Assembly (NCBI RefSeq): GCF_017498525.1
Contig: NZ_CP071796.1
Location: 2,666,001-2,730,000 of the forward strand
Source of the DNA: Ottowia testudinis
GTDB taxonomy: Bacteria; Pseudomonadota; Gammaproteobacteria; Burkholderiales; Burkholderiaceae_C
DNA length: 64,000 bases
Reading direction: 5' to 3'
The notes under the pieces were generated by a model that saw only the letters and a list, made by a program, of their open reading frames with translations, was not told where the DNA came from and did not search any database. The number at the start of each line of letters is the position of its first letter. Position 1 is the stretch's first letter. The position numbers and the translations under genes were made by a program. Shown piece after piece: positions 1 through 9,127 of the stretch.

Positions 1-2088
1 TCGAAACTGGCCGACGAGCAAGAGCGCACCCGGCTGCGCCGCGTGTTCACGCAAGGGCTGGACAAGGTGGGCGGCTGGCTGCTGCCGCTGCGCGCCGCGT
101 CGGAGCTGCAACACGCACCGGATTTCTTGGCCGACGTGCCGCGCGATCAGCGCCCGCGCTGGCTGACCGGGCGCTGGTGGTTTCGCGACGACCGGCTGGT
201 ACTGGTGCCGGGCGATTCGCCCATGGGTTATCGCCTGCCACTGAACAGCTTGCCGTGGGTGGCCGATGAGGACTTGCCCAGGGCCTTCCCCAAAGACCCC
301 TATGCCGACGCGCCGGACGCGCTGGCCGATGGCGACGAAACGCCCAGCGGCGCGCACGACCCCGAAGACCGCGAGCCCCAGCGCCACGAGTCTGCCCGCT
401 GGGTGCCGCGCACCGCGCTGTGCGTGGAAGTGCGCGACCCGGTGCGCGCGCACGCGCCCGAGGCCGAGCTGCCCGAGATCGAGGGCGATGATGAAGCGGC
501 CGAGGCCAAGCGCGCCGCCCGCAGCGCGCACCAGGCCGCGGTTGAAAAATATGCGCTCAAACCCGGCCAGGCCAGCATCGTCTACATCTTCATGCCGCCG
601 CTGGAAGACGTGGAGGACTATCTGGCCCTGGTCACCGCCATCGAGGCCACGGCCGAGCAGCTGCGCTTGCCGGTGGTGCTCGAAGGCTACCCGCCGCCGC
701 GCGACAAGCGCCTGAAGATGCTGCAGATCACGCCCGACCCTGGTGTGATCGAGGCCAACATTCAGCCCGCGCACAACTGGCGCGAGCTGGTCGACCACAC
801 CGAATTTCTCTATCAGGCGGCGTTTGAAAGCCGCCTGTCGAGCGAGAAATTCATGGTCGATGGCCGCCACACCGGCACCGGCGGCGGCAACCATTTCGTG
901 CTGGGCGGCGCCACCCCCCAAGACAGCCCGTTTCTGCGCCGCCCCGAGCTGCTGGCCAGCCTGATCCTGTATTGGCACAACCACCCGTCGCTCTCCTATC
1001 TGTTCAGCGGCCTGTTCATCGGCCCCACCAGCCAGGCGCCGCGCGTGGACGAGGCGCGCAACGACCAGTTGTACGAGCTGGAGATTGCGCTGCAGGAAAT
1101 CCACAAGGCGGGCGCCGAACGGGGTGAGACGATGCCGCCGTGGCTGGTTGACCGGAGTCTGCGAAACATCCTGGTCGACATCACCGGCAACACCCACCGC
1201 AGCGAGTTCTGCATCGACAAGCTCTACTCGCCCGACACGCCCACCGGCCGCCTGGGCCTGCTGGAGATGCGCGCCTTCGAGATGCCGCCGCACGCCCGCA
1301 TGTCGATCGCGCAGCAGCTGCTGATGCGCGCACTGGTGGCGCGCTTCTGGCGCGAGCCCTACACCGCCCCAGCCGCCCGCTGGGGCACGCAGCTGCACGA
1401 CCGCTTCATGCTGCCTGCCTACATCCAGGCCGATTTCAACGACGTGATGGCCGACATGCAGCGCGCGGGCTACGCGTTCGAGCGCGACTGGTTCGCGCCG
1501 CACTTCGAGTTCCGCTTTCCGCTGGTGGGCGAGGTCGACGTCCTCGGCATGCGCCTGGAACTGCGCAACGCGCTGGAACCCTGGCACGTGATGGGCGAGG
1601 AAAGCGCCGGCGGCAGCACCGCGCGCTACGTCGATTCGTCTCTGGAGCGGCTGCAGGTGCGCGTGACCGGATTCAACGCGAGCCGCTACGCCATCACCTG
1701 CAACGGCCACGCGCTGCCGCTGCAGCCACTGGGCACCGAGGGCGAGTACGTGGCCGGCGTGCGCTACAAGGCGTGGAACCCCTGGTCATCGCTGCACCCG
1801 TCGATCAAGCCGCACACGCCGCTGGTGTTCGACATCTTCGACACCTGGAGCCAGCGCAGCGTGGGCGGCTGCCAGTACCACGTCGCGCACCCTGGCGGCC
1901 GCAATTACGACAGCTTCCCGGTCAACGCCTACGAGGCCGAAAGCCGCCGGCTGGCGCGCTTCTTCCGCATGGGCCACACCGGCGGCGGCATGGAAGTGCC
2001 CGCCTCCACGATGCAGCTGCCCGGCAGCCGCGAGTTTCCCTGCACGCTCGATCTGCGGCGCACCGGCACGACCCGGATGCGACAATGA
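1..2088 (+). CDS. DUF2126 (COG4196) protein, 5' end outside window
   Basis: The reading frame is open from base 1, so the N-terminus lies upstream; about 695 codons are seen of a family whose members usually exceed 1,000 residues and carry an N-terminal transglutaminase-like domain. The visible part is the DUF2126 region, with a Gly-rich HTGTGGGNHFVLGG stretch and a YWHNHPSLSYLFSG segment that are typical of the family. It ends 7 bp before an ATP-grasp/alpha-E gene, and a transglutaminase gene follows. This set recurs in many bacteria and has been predicted from comparative genomics to form or modify peptide bonds. The family assignment is firm; the biochemical role is inference. Confidence 0.88.
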   Translation, partial: SKLADEQERTRLRRVFTQGLDKVGGWLLPLRAASELQHAPDFLADVPRDQRPRWLTGRWWFRDDRLVLVPGDSPMGYRLPLNSLPWVADEDLPRAFPKDPYADAPDALADGDETPSGAHDPEDREPQRHESARWVPRTALCVEVRDPVRAHAPEAELPEIEGDDEAAEAKRAARSAHQAAVEKYALKPGQASIVYIFMPPLEDVEDYLALVTAIEATAEQLRLPVVLEGYPPPRDKRLKMLQITPDPGVIEANIQPAHNWRELVDHTEFLYQAAFESRLSSEKFMVDGRHTGTGGGNHFVLGGATPQDSPFLRRPELLASLILYWHNHPSLSYLFSGLFIGPTSQAPRVDEARNDQLYELEIALQEIHKAGAERGETMPPWLVDRSLRNILVDITGNTHRSEFCIDKLYSPDTPTGRLGLLEMRAFEMPPHARMSIAQQLLMRALVARFWREPYTAPAARWGTQLHDRFMLPAYIQADFNDVMADMQRAGYAFERDWFAPHFEFRFPLVGEVDVLGMRLELRNALEPWHVMGEESAGGSTARYVDSSLERLQVRVTGFNASRYAITCNGHALPLQPLGTEGEYVAGVRYKAWNPWSSLHPSIKPHTPLVFDIFDTWSQRSVGGCQYHVAHPGGRNYDSFPVNAYEAESRRLARFFRMGHTGGGMEVPASTMQLPGSREFPCTLDLRRTGTTRMRQ

Positions 2089-2095
2089 CCACTGG

Positions 2096-4723
2096 ATGAA
2101 CCAGTCCGAAATCCCCGTTCTCGACGCCGTGGAGCCGGGGCCCCTGGCGCATGCCGCCGCGTCTTCGCCCGCGCTCGGTCCTTATGACGAATTGCGCGGC
2201 CTGCCCTCGCAGGGCGGCCAGTGGCCCGCCGTGCTGGAGCAGTTGCGCGGCAGCCCCATGGCGCCCAGCTGGCACGAGTTCTTTCAGTATCTCGGCCCCT
2301 ACGGCTGGGAAGAACTGGACCGCCGCGCCGCGCGCCTGGCGCGCCAGTTGCGCGACAACGGCGTCACCTACAACGTCTACGCCGACGAGGCCAACCTGCA
2401 GCGGCCATGGCCGCTCGATCTGTTTCCGCTGCTGATCACCGCCAGCGACTGGCAGACCATCGAAGCCGGTGTGCTGCAGCGCGTGCAGGTGCTCGAAACC
2501 GTGATGCGCGACATCTACGGCGAGCGCCGACTGCTGAAAGACGGCCTGCTGCCCGCCGCCCTGGTGCAAGGCCATCCGGACTACCTGCGCGCCATGCACG
2601 GGGTGCCGGTGGTGGGCGGCACGCATCTGCACGTGGTCGCGTTCGATCTGGCGCGCGGCCCGCAAGGGCACTGGTGGGTGGTGTCGCAGCGCACCCAGGC
2701 GCCATCCGGCCTGGGCTACCTGCTGGAAAACCGCTCGGCGGTGTCGACGCAGTTTGCCGACGCGTTCGAGGGCATGAACGTGCGCCGCTTGGCCGCCACC
2801 TACCGCACCTTCATCAAGGGCCTGAAAGCCGCCTGCCCGGGCGGCGGCGACACGCATATCGCGCTGCTGACGCCCGGGCCGTACAACGAAACCTATTTCG
2901 AGCATTCGTATCTGGCCCGTTACCTGGGGCTGACGCTGGTGGAAGGCGGCGACCTGACGGTGCGCGGGCGCCGCCTGTATCTGAAAACGCTGCACGGCCT
3001 GAGGCCCGTGCACGGCCTGGTCAAGCGGGTGGACGACGCCTTTCTCGACCCGCTGGAGACGCGCCCCGAATCGCGCCTGGGCGTGCCCGGACTGCTGGAG
3101 GCGGTGCGCGCCGGCAACTTGCTGGTGGCCAACGCGCCGGGTGCGGGATTTCTTGAGTCGAGTGCGCTGCTCGGCTTTCTGCCCGCGCTGGCGCGCCGCC
3201 TGCTGGGCGAAGAGCTGAAGCTGCCGGCCCTGCACACCTGGTGGTGCGGCGAACCGGCCGCCATGCGCGAGGTGCTGCCCGAGCTGGCACGCTGCGTCAT
3301 CAAGCCGACCTATCCGTGGTCGACCAGCCGAGGCACCTTCAACGCTGGCGTCGGCCCGCTGATGGATCCCGAGGTGCTGGCGTCATGGGCCGGCGCTATC
3401 CAGCGCGTGCCCGAAGAGCACACCGTGCAGGCCTACATGTCGCCCGCGCAGATGCCGACCTGGGGCTCGCGCGGCGGGCGCACCGGCATCGTGCCGCGCG
3501 CGGCCATGCTGCGCGTGTTCGCCCTGTCCGATGGCGCCGGATCGTGGCAAGTGCTGCCCGGCGGCATGACGCGCCTGGTCAACGAAAGCGCAGGCCTGGC
3601 CACCATGGCGCTGGGCGGCAGCAGCGCCGACACCTGGGTGCTAGGCGAGCAGGCACCGCCGGACGAACCCGAGTTCGACCACTCCACCCTGGCCGCCTTT
3701 ACCGCCGCCGATGTCGAACTGGTGCAGCGCGAACGCCTGGTCACCAGCCGCGCGGCCGAAAACCTGTTCTGGCTTGGCCGCTACACCGAGCGCGCCGAAA
3801 ACGCCACGCGCCTGGCCCGCATCGTGCTGCAGTCGCTGCACGGCGAGGAGGAGCCTTCCATCGGCCACCTGATGTGGATCGGCCAGCTGGCGGAATCCGC
3901 CGGGCTGGTGCCGGCCGACTGCCCGTCTCCGCTGGACGACCGCGTCGAATTCGAGCACCAGCTCATCGGCGCGCTGGGCGACACCGACGGCACGCCCAGC
4001 GTCGGCTACACGCTGCGCAGCCTGCGCCAGGCCGCGTCCGCCCTGCGCGAGCGCCTGTCGCCCGAGCACTGGGGCTTCATCAAGGACGCGGAAGAAAAAT
4101 TTCTGCAAGAAGCGCGCCGCCTGCGCGAGGAAGGCGGCCACGGCGCCGACGCCCTGCAACTGCTGGCGACCGTCTCGCGCGCGCTGTCGGCCATCACCGG
4201 CGCGCAGCACGACCGCATGTGGCGCGACGACGGCTGGCGCCTGATGACGGCCGGGCGCCAGATCGAGCGCCTGACCTACCTGTCCGACGCGCTCTCGCGC
4301 GGCTTCTACACCAACGCCGTGCACGACGCGGCCGGTTACGGCGTGGTGCTGGATCTGTTCGACTCCACCATATCCTTCCACGCGCGCTACCAGCGCAGCC
4401 GCGCCATCGCGGCGCTGATCGAGCACGTGGTGCTCAACTTTCAAAACCCACGCTCGCTCGGCTGGGTGGTTCAGCAACTCATCGGACGCCTGTCGCGCCT
4501 GCACGAGCGCGAACCTGGCCCGCTCGAAGACCTGTCGCGGCGTTTGCAGCCGCCCGCCGCCAGCGACCTGACACGGCTTTGCCAGTCGGACCACATCGGC
4601 GACTTCATCCCCCTGCAAGAACTGCTGGCCCACTTCATGCAAGTGGGGTCGCAGCTGTCCACCGACATCAGCCTGCGGCACTTCACGCACACGGGCGAGA
4701 TCCGGCGCTCGACGGGGGTGTGA
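2096..4723 (+). CDS. Circularly permuted ATP-grasp / alpha-E fusion protein
   Basis: An 875-residue protein. Residues of about 40-490 resemble the circularly permuted ATP-grasp domain (DUF404/DUF407), with the segments VIKPTYPWSTSRGTFN and PGGMTRL. From about residue 545 the alpha-E domain (DUF403) begins with SRAAENLFWLGRYTERAENATR. The two domains are separate genes in many genomes and are fused here. ATP-grasp enzymes join a carboxylate to an amine with ATP; the substrate is unknown. The ATG lies 7 bp after the stop of the DUF2126 gene, which implies one operon. The alpha-E domain is probably a helical partner of the ligase; that is family-level inference. Confidence 0.9.
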   Translation: MNQSEIPVLDAVEPGPLAHAAASSPALGPYDELRGLPSQGGQWPAVLEQLRGSPMAPSWHEFFQYLGPYGWEELDRRAARLARQLRDNGVTYNVYADEANLQRPWPLDLFPLLITASDWQTIEAGVLQRVQVLETVMRDIYGERRLLKDGLLPAALVQGHPDYLRAMHGVPVVGGTHLHVVAFDLARGPQGHWWVVSQRTQAPSGLGYLLENRSAVSTQFADAFEGMNVRRLAATYRTFIKGLKAACPGGGDTHIALLTPGPYNETYFEHSYLARYLGLTLVEGGDLTVRGRRLYLKTLHGLRPVHGLVKRVDDAFLDPLETRPESRLGVPGLLEAVRAGNLLVANAPGAGFLESSALLGFLPALARRLLGEELKLPALHTWWCGEPAAMREVLPELARCVIKPTYPWSTSRGTFNAGVGPLMDPEVLASWAGAIQRVPEEHTVQAYMSPAQMPTWGSRGGRTGIVPRAAMLRVFALSDGAGSWQVLPGGMTRLVNESAGLATMALGGSSADTWVLGEQAPPDEPEFDHSTLAAFTAADVELVQRERLVTSRAAENLFWLGRYTERAENATRLARIVLQSLHGEEEPSIGHLMWIGQLAESAGLVPADCPSPLDDRVEFEHQLIGALGDTDGTPSVGYTLRSLRQAASALRERLSPEHWGFIKDAEEKFLQEARRLREEGGHGADALQLLATVSRALSAITGAQHDRMWRDDGWRLMTAGRQIERLTYLSDALSRGFYTNAVHDAAGYGVVLDLFDSTISFHARYQRSRAIAALIEHVVLNFQNPRSLGWVVQQLIGRLSRLHEREPGPLEDLSRRLQPPAASDLTRLCQSDHIGDFIPLQELLAHFMQVGSQLSTDISLRHFTHTGEIRRSTGV

Positions 4724-4757
4724 GATGAGACACCCCCTGAGTCGCCTGCGGCGCCTT

Positions 4758-4779
4758 CCCCCTCTCCTGCGGGAGGGGG
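4758..4779. repeat. Short GC-rich hairpin (CTCTCC/GGGAGGG type)
   Basis: C-rich and G-rich arms around TGC form a hairpin in the 176-bp gap between the ATP-grasp/alpha-E gene and the transglutaminase gene. It resembles the larger hairpin at 8976-9107, so it is more likely a dispersed repeat than a dedicated terminator; no T-run follows. Confidence 0.5.
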
Positions 4780-4899
4780 ACGCACCCAATGTCCAGGGAA
4801 ACCCCGGCCATGGGTGCCCGTGCGCGGCCTGCTCCGCGGCCATCGGTCCCTTTGGGCGCCATGCGCCGCCACTGGCGCGCGGCGCGATGGAGCACTGAC

Positions 4900-5832
4900 A
4901 TGCGCCTGCGCATCACCCACGACACCCGTTACGAGTACGAGCCCTCGGTGCAGACCGCGCTGCACGTGGCGCACCTGGTGCCCCCGCCCACGCGCTGCCA
5001 GGATCGCACCGAGTCGCGGCTGGAAATCGACCCGGCGCCCGCCACGCTGACCGAAACGCTGGACATCTACCGCAACGTGCGCGCCTTCTTCGAGGTCGAT
5101 GCCGCCCACGACCACCTGCACGTGCGCGCCACCAGCCTGGTCACCACCTGGGCGCCCGAGGCGGTCGACAGCCGTCTGGCTTGGGATGCGGTGCAAGACG
5201 CCTTCATCTACCGCCGCGGCGCCGATTGGCACCCAGCGGCCGAATTCATCTACCCCTCGGTTCACGTGCACCCGAGCGCGTTGTTCGCCGACTACGCGCG
5301 GCCCTCGTTCCCGCCCGGCCGCCCACTGCTCGACGCCGCGCGCGAGCTGATGCAGCGCGTGCACACCGAATTCACCTACGCCGCCGACGCCACCGAAATC
5401 AACACCCCCGCCGCCGTCGCCCTGGAGCGGCGCATGGGCGTGTGCCAGGATTTCAGCCACGTCATGCTGGCCTGCCTGCGCTCGCTCGGCCTGCCGGCGC
5501 GCTATGTATCGGGCTACCTGCTCACGCAGCCGCCACCCGGCAGGCCGCGTCTGGTGGGCAGCGATGCATCGCACGCGTGGGTGTCGGTGTTTCTGCCCGA
5601 CATCGCCGCGCGCGCCGGCGGCCACGGCTGGTACGACCTGGACCCGACCAACTGCCGCGACGGCTGGGGCTCGCCCGGCGAGGATTTCGTGCGCCTGGCC
5701 GTGGGGCGCGACTACGCCGACATTTCCCCCATGCGCGGCGTGCTGCTCGGATCCGGCAAACACGCGCTGCATGTGGGCGTCACCGTCGAACCGTTCGAGC
5801 ACGCCTCGTTGGCCGGCGCGCCGCCCGTGTGA
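4900..5832 (+). CDS. Transglutaminase-like cysteine protein
   Basis: A 310-residue protein starting at ATG 4900 (MRLRITHDTRYEY), preceded by GGAG seven bases upstream; in-frame starts further upstream run through a repeat and look unlikely. An N-terminal beta domain is followed by the transglutaminase core. The apparent catalytic triad is Cys182 (in GVCQDFSH), His225 (in SHAWVSVF) and Asp248 (in WYDLDPTN). Such proteins act as proteases or amide-forming enzymes. It is the third member of the DUF2126/ATP-grasp cluster, so a joint role in making or trimming an isopeptide or short peptide is plausible but unproven. No signal peptide is seen, so it is probably cytoplasmic. Confidence 0.9.
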   Translation: MRLRITHDTRYEYEPSVQTALHVAHLVPPPTRCQDRTESRLEIDPAPATLTETLDIYRNVRAFFEVDAAHDHLHVRATSLVTTWAPEAVDSRLAWDAVQDAFIYRRGADWHPAAEFIYPSVHVHPSALFADYARPSFPPGRPLLDAARELMQRVHTEFTYAADATEINTPAAVALERRMGVCQDFSHVMLACLRSLGLPARYVSGYLLTQPPPGRPRLVGSDASHAWVSVFLPDIAARAGGHGWYDLDPTNCRDGWGSPGEDFVRLAVGRDYADISPMRGVLLGSGKHALHVGVTVEPFEHASLAGAPPV

Positions 5833-5870
5833 CGCTCTTTTTTTTTTGTCGTTCAACCTCTGGAGACTTC

Positions 5871-6326
5871 ATGACACCGCAAGCAAAACTGCAGCAACTC
5901 GGCATCACCCTGCCGCCGGTCAGCGCACCGGCCGCCGCCTACGTACCGTTCGTGCGTACCGGCAACCTGGTCTTTCTGTCGGGCCACATCGCGCGCAAGG
6001 ACGGCAAGCCCTGGGTGGGTCAGCTGGGCAAGCAGATCACCACCGAGGAAGGAAAGCAGGCCGCGCGCGCCGTCGCCATCGACTTGATGGGCACGCTGCA
6101 GGCCGCGGTGGGCGACCTGGGCCAGGTCAAGCGCATCGTCAAGGTGATGAGCCTGGTCAACTCGACACCCGATTTCACCGAGCAGCATCTGGTCACCAAT
6201 GGCTGCTCGGAGCTGCTGGGCGAGGTGTTCGGCGACAAGGGCACGCACGCCCGCAGCGCGTTCGGCGTGGCGCAGATTCCGCTCGGCGCGTGTGTCGAGA
6301 TCGAGCTGATCGCCGAAGTGGCGTGA
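5871..6326 (+). CDS. RidA family protein (YjgF/YER057c/UK114)
   Basis: A 151-residue protein with GGAG six bases before its ATG. It has the RidA-like segments NLVFLSGHIARKDGK, NLMGTLQAAVG-like helix residues and a C-terminal HARSAFGVAQIPLGACVEIE. Classic RidA proteins hydrolyse reactive enamines and imines made by PLP enzymes using a conserved Arg; here the arginine in HARSAFGV occupies the usual place. The protein is about 20 residues longer than E. coli RidA and belongs to the longer YjgH-like or Rid subfamilies. It follows the transglutaminase gene by 38 bp, including a run of T residues, so it may or may not be co-transcribed. Confidence 0.85.
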   Translation: MTPQAKLQQLGITLPPVSAPAAAYVPFVRTGNLVFLSGHIARKDGKPWVGQLGKQITTEEGKQAARAVAIDLMGTLQAAVGDLGQVKRIVKVMSLVNSTPDFTEQHLVTNGCSELLGEVFGDKGTHARSAFGVAQIPLGACVEIELIAEVA

Positions 6327-6340
6327 CGCGTTTTACTCTT

Positions 6341-6395
6341 GATTTGATAGCTGCTCGCGCTTGACTGGAAAGCGCTGGAGCCGGTTTTTATTTGA
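6341..6395. repeat. Dispersed Comamonadaceae-type palindrome (family A), copy 1
   Basis: It reads GATAGCTGCTCGCGCTTG then CAAGCGC-like and CTGGAGCC with a T-rich tail, directly after the ridA-like stop and directly before the palindrome hit by the IS110 element. Confidence 0.75.
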
Positions 6396-6503
6396 AAACC
6401 AAAAGCCGGACGCAGAGGACGCAAAGGATTCTCAGAGGACGCAAAAGAACAGCCAAAAGAAAATTTTTTGAATCTTTTGCGTCCTCTGCGAAATCTCTGC
6501 GTC
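6396..6503. repeat. Long palindromic repeat (family B), left arm and first part of right arm
   Basis: The left arm (6401-6446, with GCCGGACGCAGAGGACGCA) is the reverse complement of the right arm, which starts at 6442 and is cut at 6503 by the IS110 element. The right arm resumes at 7657. Without the insertion the two arms of about 45 bp pair almost completely. Single-arm relatives lie at 13137-13190 and 47606-47672. Confidence 0.8.
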
Positions 6504-6509
6504 CTTGTA

Positions 6510-7639
<1,130 letters not shown>

Positions 7640-7656
7640 CAGGTAAGACGGTTGCT

Positions 7657-7680
7657 CTGCGTCCGGCTGTTTTTAAAACG
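7657..7680. repeat. Family B palindrome, displaced end of right arm
   Basis: CTGCGTCCGGCTG followed by a T-run completes the right arm interrupted at 6503; its complement AGCCGGACGCAG lies at 6403-6414 in the left arm. Confidence 0.8.
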
Positions 7681-7684
7681 GTTT

Positions 7685-8869
7685 CTATTTGACCTTTGGC
7701 GGCTCCGCCACCTGCAACCCAGGAATCGCCCGCGCCCCCAGCGCCAGCGCGCCGGACACCAGCCAGAACAGCCCTGCCACGCCCGTCACCGCGCCGATGG
7801 AGCCGAACAGCATGGGCATCAGAAAGCTGGAGAAGTTGATCGTCATGACGCGCAACGCCATCGCCTCGCCTTGCCGGCCAGGTGGCGCCACCTGGTGCAG
7901 CAGGCTCAGCACCATCGGCTGCACCGAACCCAATGCCACGCCCAGCACCACCGAACAGGCGCCCATGGCCAGCGCGCCCGGCATCAGCGGGTAGACCATC
8001 AACGCGCAGGCTGCCAGCAGCGTGGCGCCGTACATCACCTGCCATTCGGGCAGCTTGGCGGCCAGCAGCGGCAGCGCCATGCGCACGCCCGCAGCGGCGA
8101 TGGCAAACGCGCCCAGCAGCGCGCCGATGGTCGATGCCGACAGCCCGCGCTCGTGCCCCAGGATCGGCAGCACGAAGGTGTGCACGTCCCACGCCATCGC
8201 CTGCAGCCAGTTGACCATCAACAGGCGGCGCAGCAGCGGCACCGACGCCAGATCCCACACCGACTTGCCCGCATCGCGCGGCCCCGGCGGCGGCAGGGGC
8301 CGCTCGGGCGCGCCGCGCGCCAGCGCCCAGCACGCCAGCGGCAGCAGCGCCAGCACGCCGAAAGCAACACGAAAACCCGTCTCATGCGCCGGTTGCGGGC
8401 CCGCGTGGTCGATCAACAGGCCCGTGATCAGCGGCCCGATGAAGTTGGCCATGGCCGGCGCGATGGCGATCCAGCTGAACACCGTCTTCAACTCGGACGG
8501 ATGCGCCACCGCGCGACCCACGTGCCGCTGCAGCGCGATCTGCGCGGTGCCGGCCGAGGCACCGGTGAGCAGCGCCATCGCGCACAGCATCCCGAAGCGC
8601 GGCCACGCCGCCGCCAGGCCCGTGCCAAGCATGGCCGCGCCGATCGCCAGCAACAGGGGCACGCGCAAGCCGTGCCGATCGGCCAGCCGCCCGGCTGGCA
8701 GCGCCAGAATCACCGGCGACAGGGCGAACAGCGCCAACAGCACACCCACCTGCGCCGCGCTGTAGCCCAGCTGCAAAGCCAGCAGCGGCGCCGCCAGCCG
8801 CGCGCCGGTCATGGCGCTGTGCACGCACACCTGCGCGGCGACCAGGCGCAGCAGTTCGCGGCTTTTCAT
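7685..8869 (-). CDS. MFS transporter
   Basis: A 394-residue, very hydrophobic protein with about 12 predicted membrane segments. Between TM2 and TM3 it carries the major-facilitator signature in the form GRLADRHGLRVPLL, and the halves are joined by a polar loop around residues 190-205 (RGAPERPLPPPGPRD). It is an inner-membrane secondary transporter; the substrate cannot be inferred. The stop codon lies only 5 bp from the displaced repeat arm next to the IS110 element, so the insertion lies close to but not inside the gene. The upstream gap holds repeats of two families. Confidence 0.85.
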   Translation of the reverse strand: MKSRELLRLVAAQVCVHSAMTGARLAAPLLALQLGYSAAQVGVLLALFALSPVILALPAGRLADRHGLRVPLLLAIGAAMLGTGLAAAWPRFGMLCAMALLTGASAGTAQIALQRHVGRAVAHPSELKTVFSWIAIAPAMANFIGPLITGLLIDHAGPQPAHETGFRVAFGVLALLPLACWALARGAPERPLPPPGPRDAGKSVWDLASVPLLRRLLMVNWLQAMAWDVHTFVLPILGHERGLSASTIGALLGAFAIAAAGVRMALPLLAAKLPEWQVMYGATLLAACALMVYPLMPGALAMGACSVVLGVALGSVQPMVLSLLHQVAPPGRQGEAMALRVMTINFSSFLMPMLFGSIGAVTGVAGLFWLVSGALALGARAIPGLQVAEPPKVK

Positions 8870-8870
8870 G

Positions 8871-8930
8871 GGTCAAATCGGGCGCCAGCGCTTGTCCAGC
8901 AAGCTCGAGCAGCTATCAATTCAGGAATTA
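8871..8930. repeat. Family A palindrome, copy 2
   Basis: GCCAGCGCTTG, then CAAGCTCGAGCAGCTATCA, just upstream of the MFS gene start; it begins immediately after the ATG on the opposite strand. Confidence 0.7.
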
Positions 8931-8975
8931 CCGCGCCGTTCGATCGCGCCCCGGACTTGCGCATGCCACAGGAAA

Positions 8976-9107
8976 CCCCCTCGCCTCTCTGGGGAGAGAG
9001 CCTGCCCCGGACTTGATCCGGGGGCTGGGGTGAGGGGCCGGCGGCGTCACCCAGGGCCACAGCCGCTCGCCCTCACCCCAACCCTCTCCCGCATGCGGGA
9101 GAGGGGC
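8976..9107. repeat. Large GC-rich hairpin repeat between rmuC and the MFS gene
   Basis: Two C/G-rich blocks, one with CTGGGGTGAGGGGCCGG (9024-9040) and one with CCCTCACCCCAACCCTCTCC (9070-9089), are inverted with respect to each other. Each holds its own small hairpin, for example CTCTCCCGCATGCGGGAGAG (9083-9102). This type of repeat is widespread between bacterial genes. It may act as a terminator-like structure for rmuC, but no T-run is seen. Confidence 0.6.
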
Positions 9108-9127
9108 AAGCCCGTCGCGCCCTGGCG

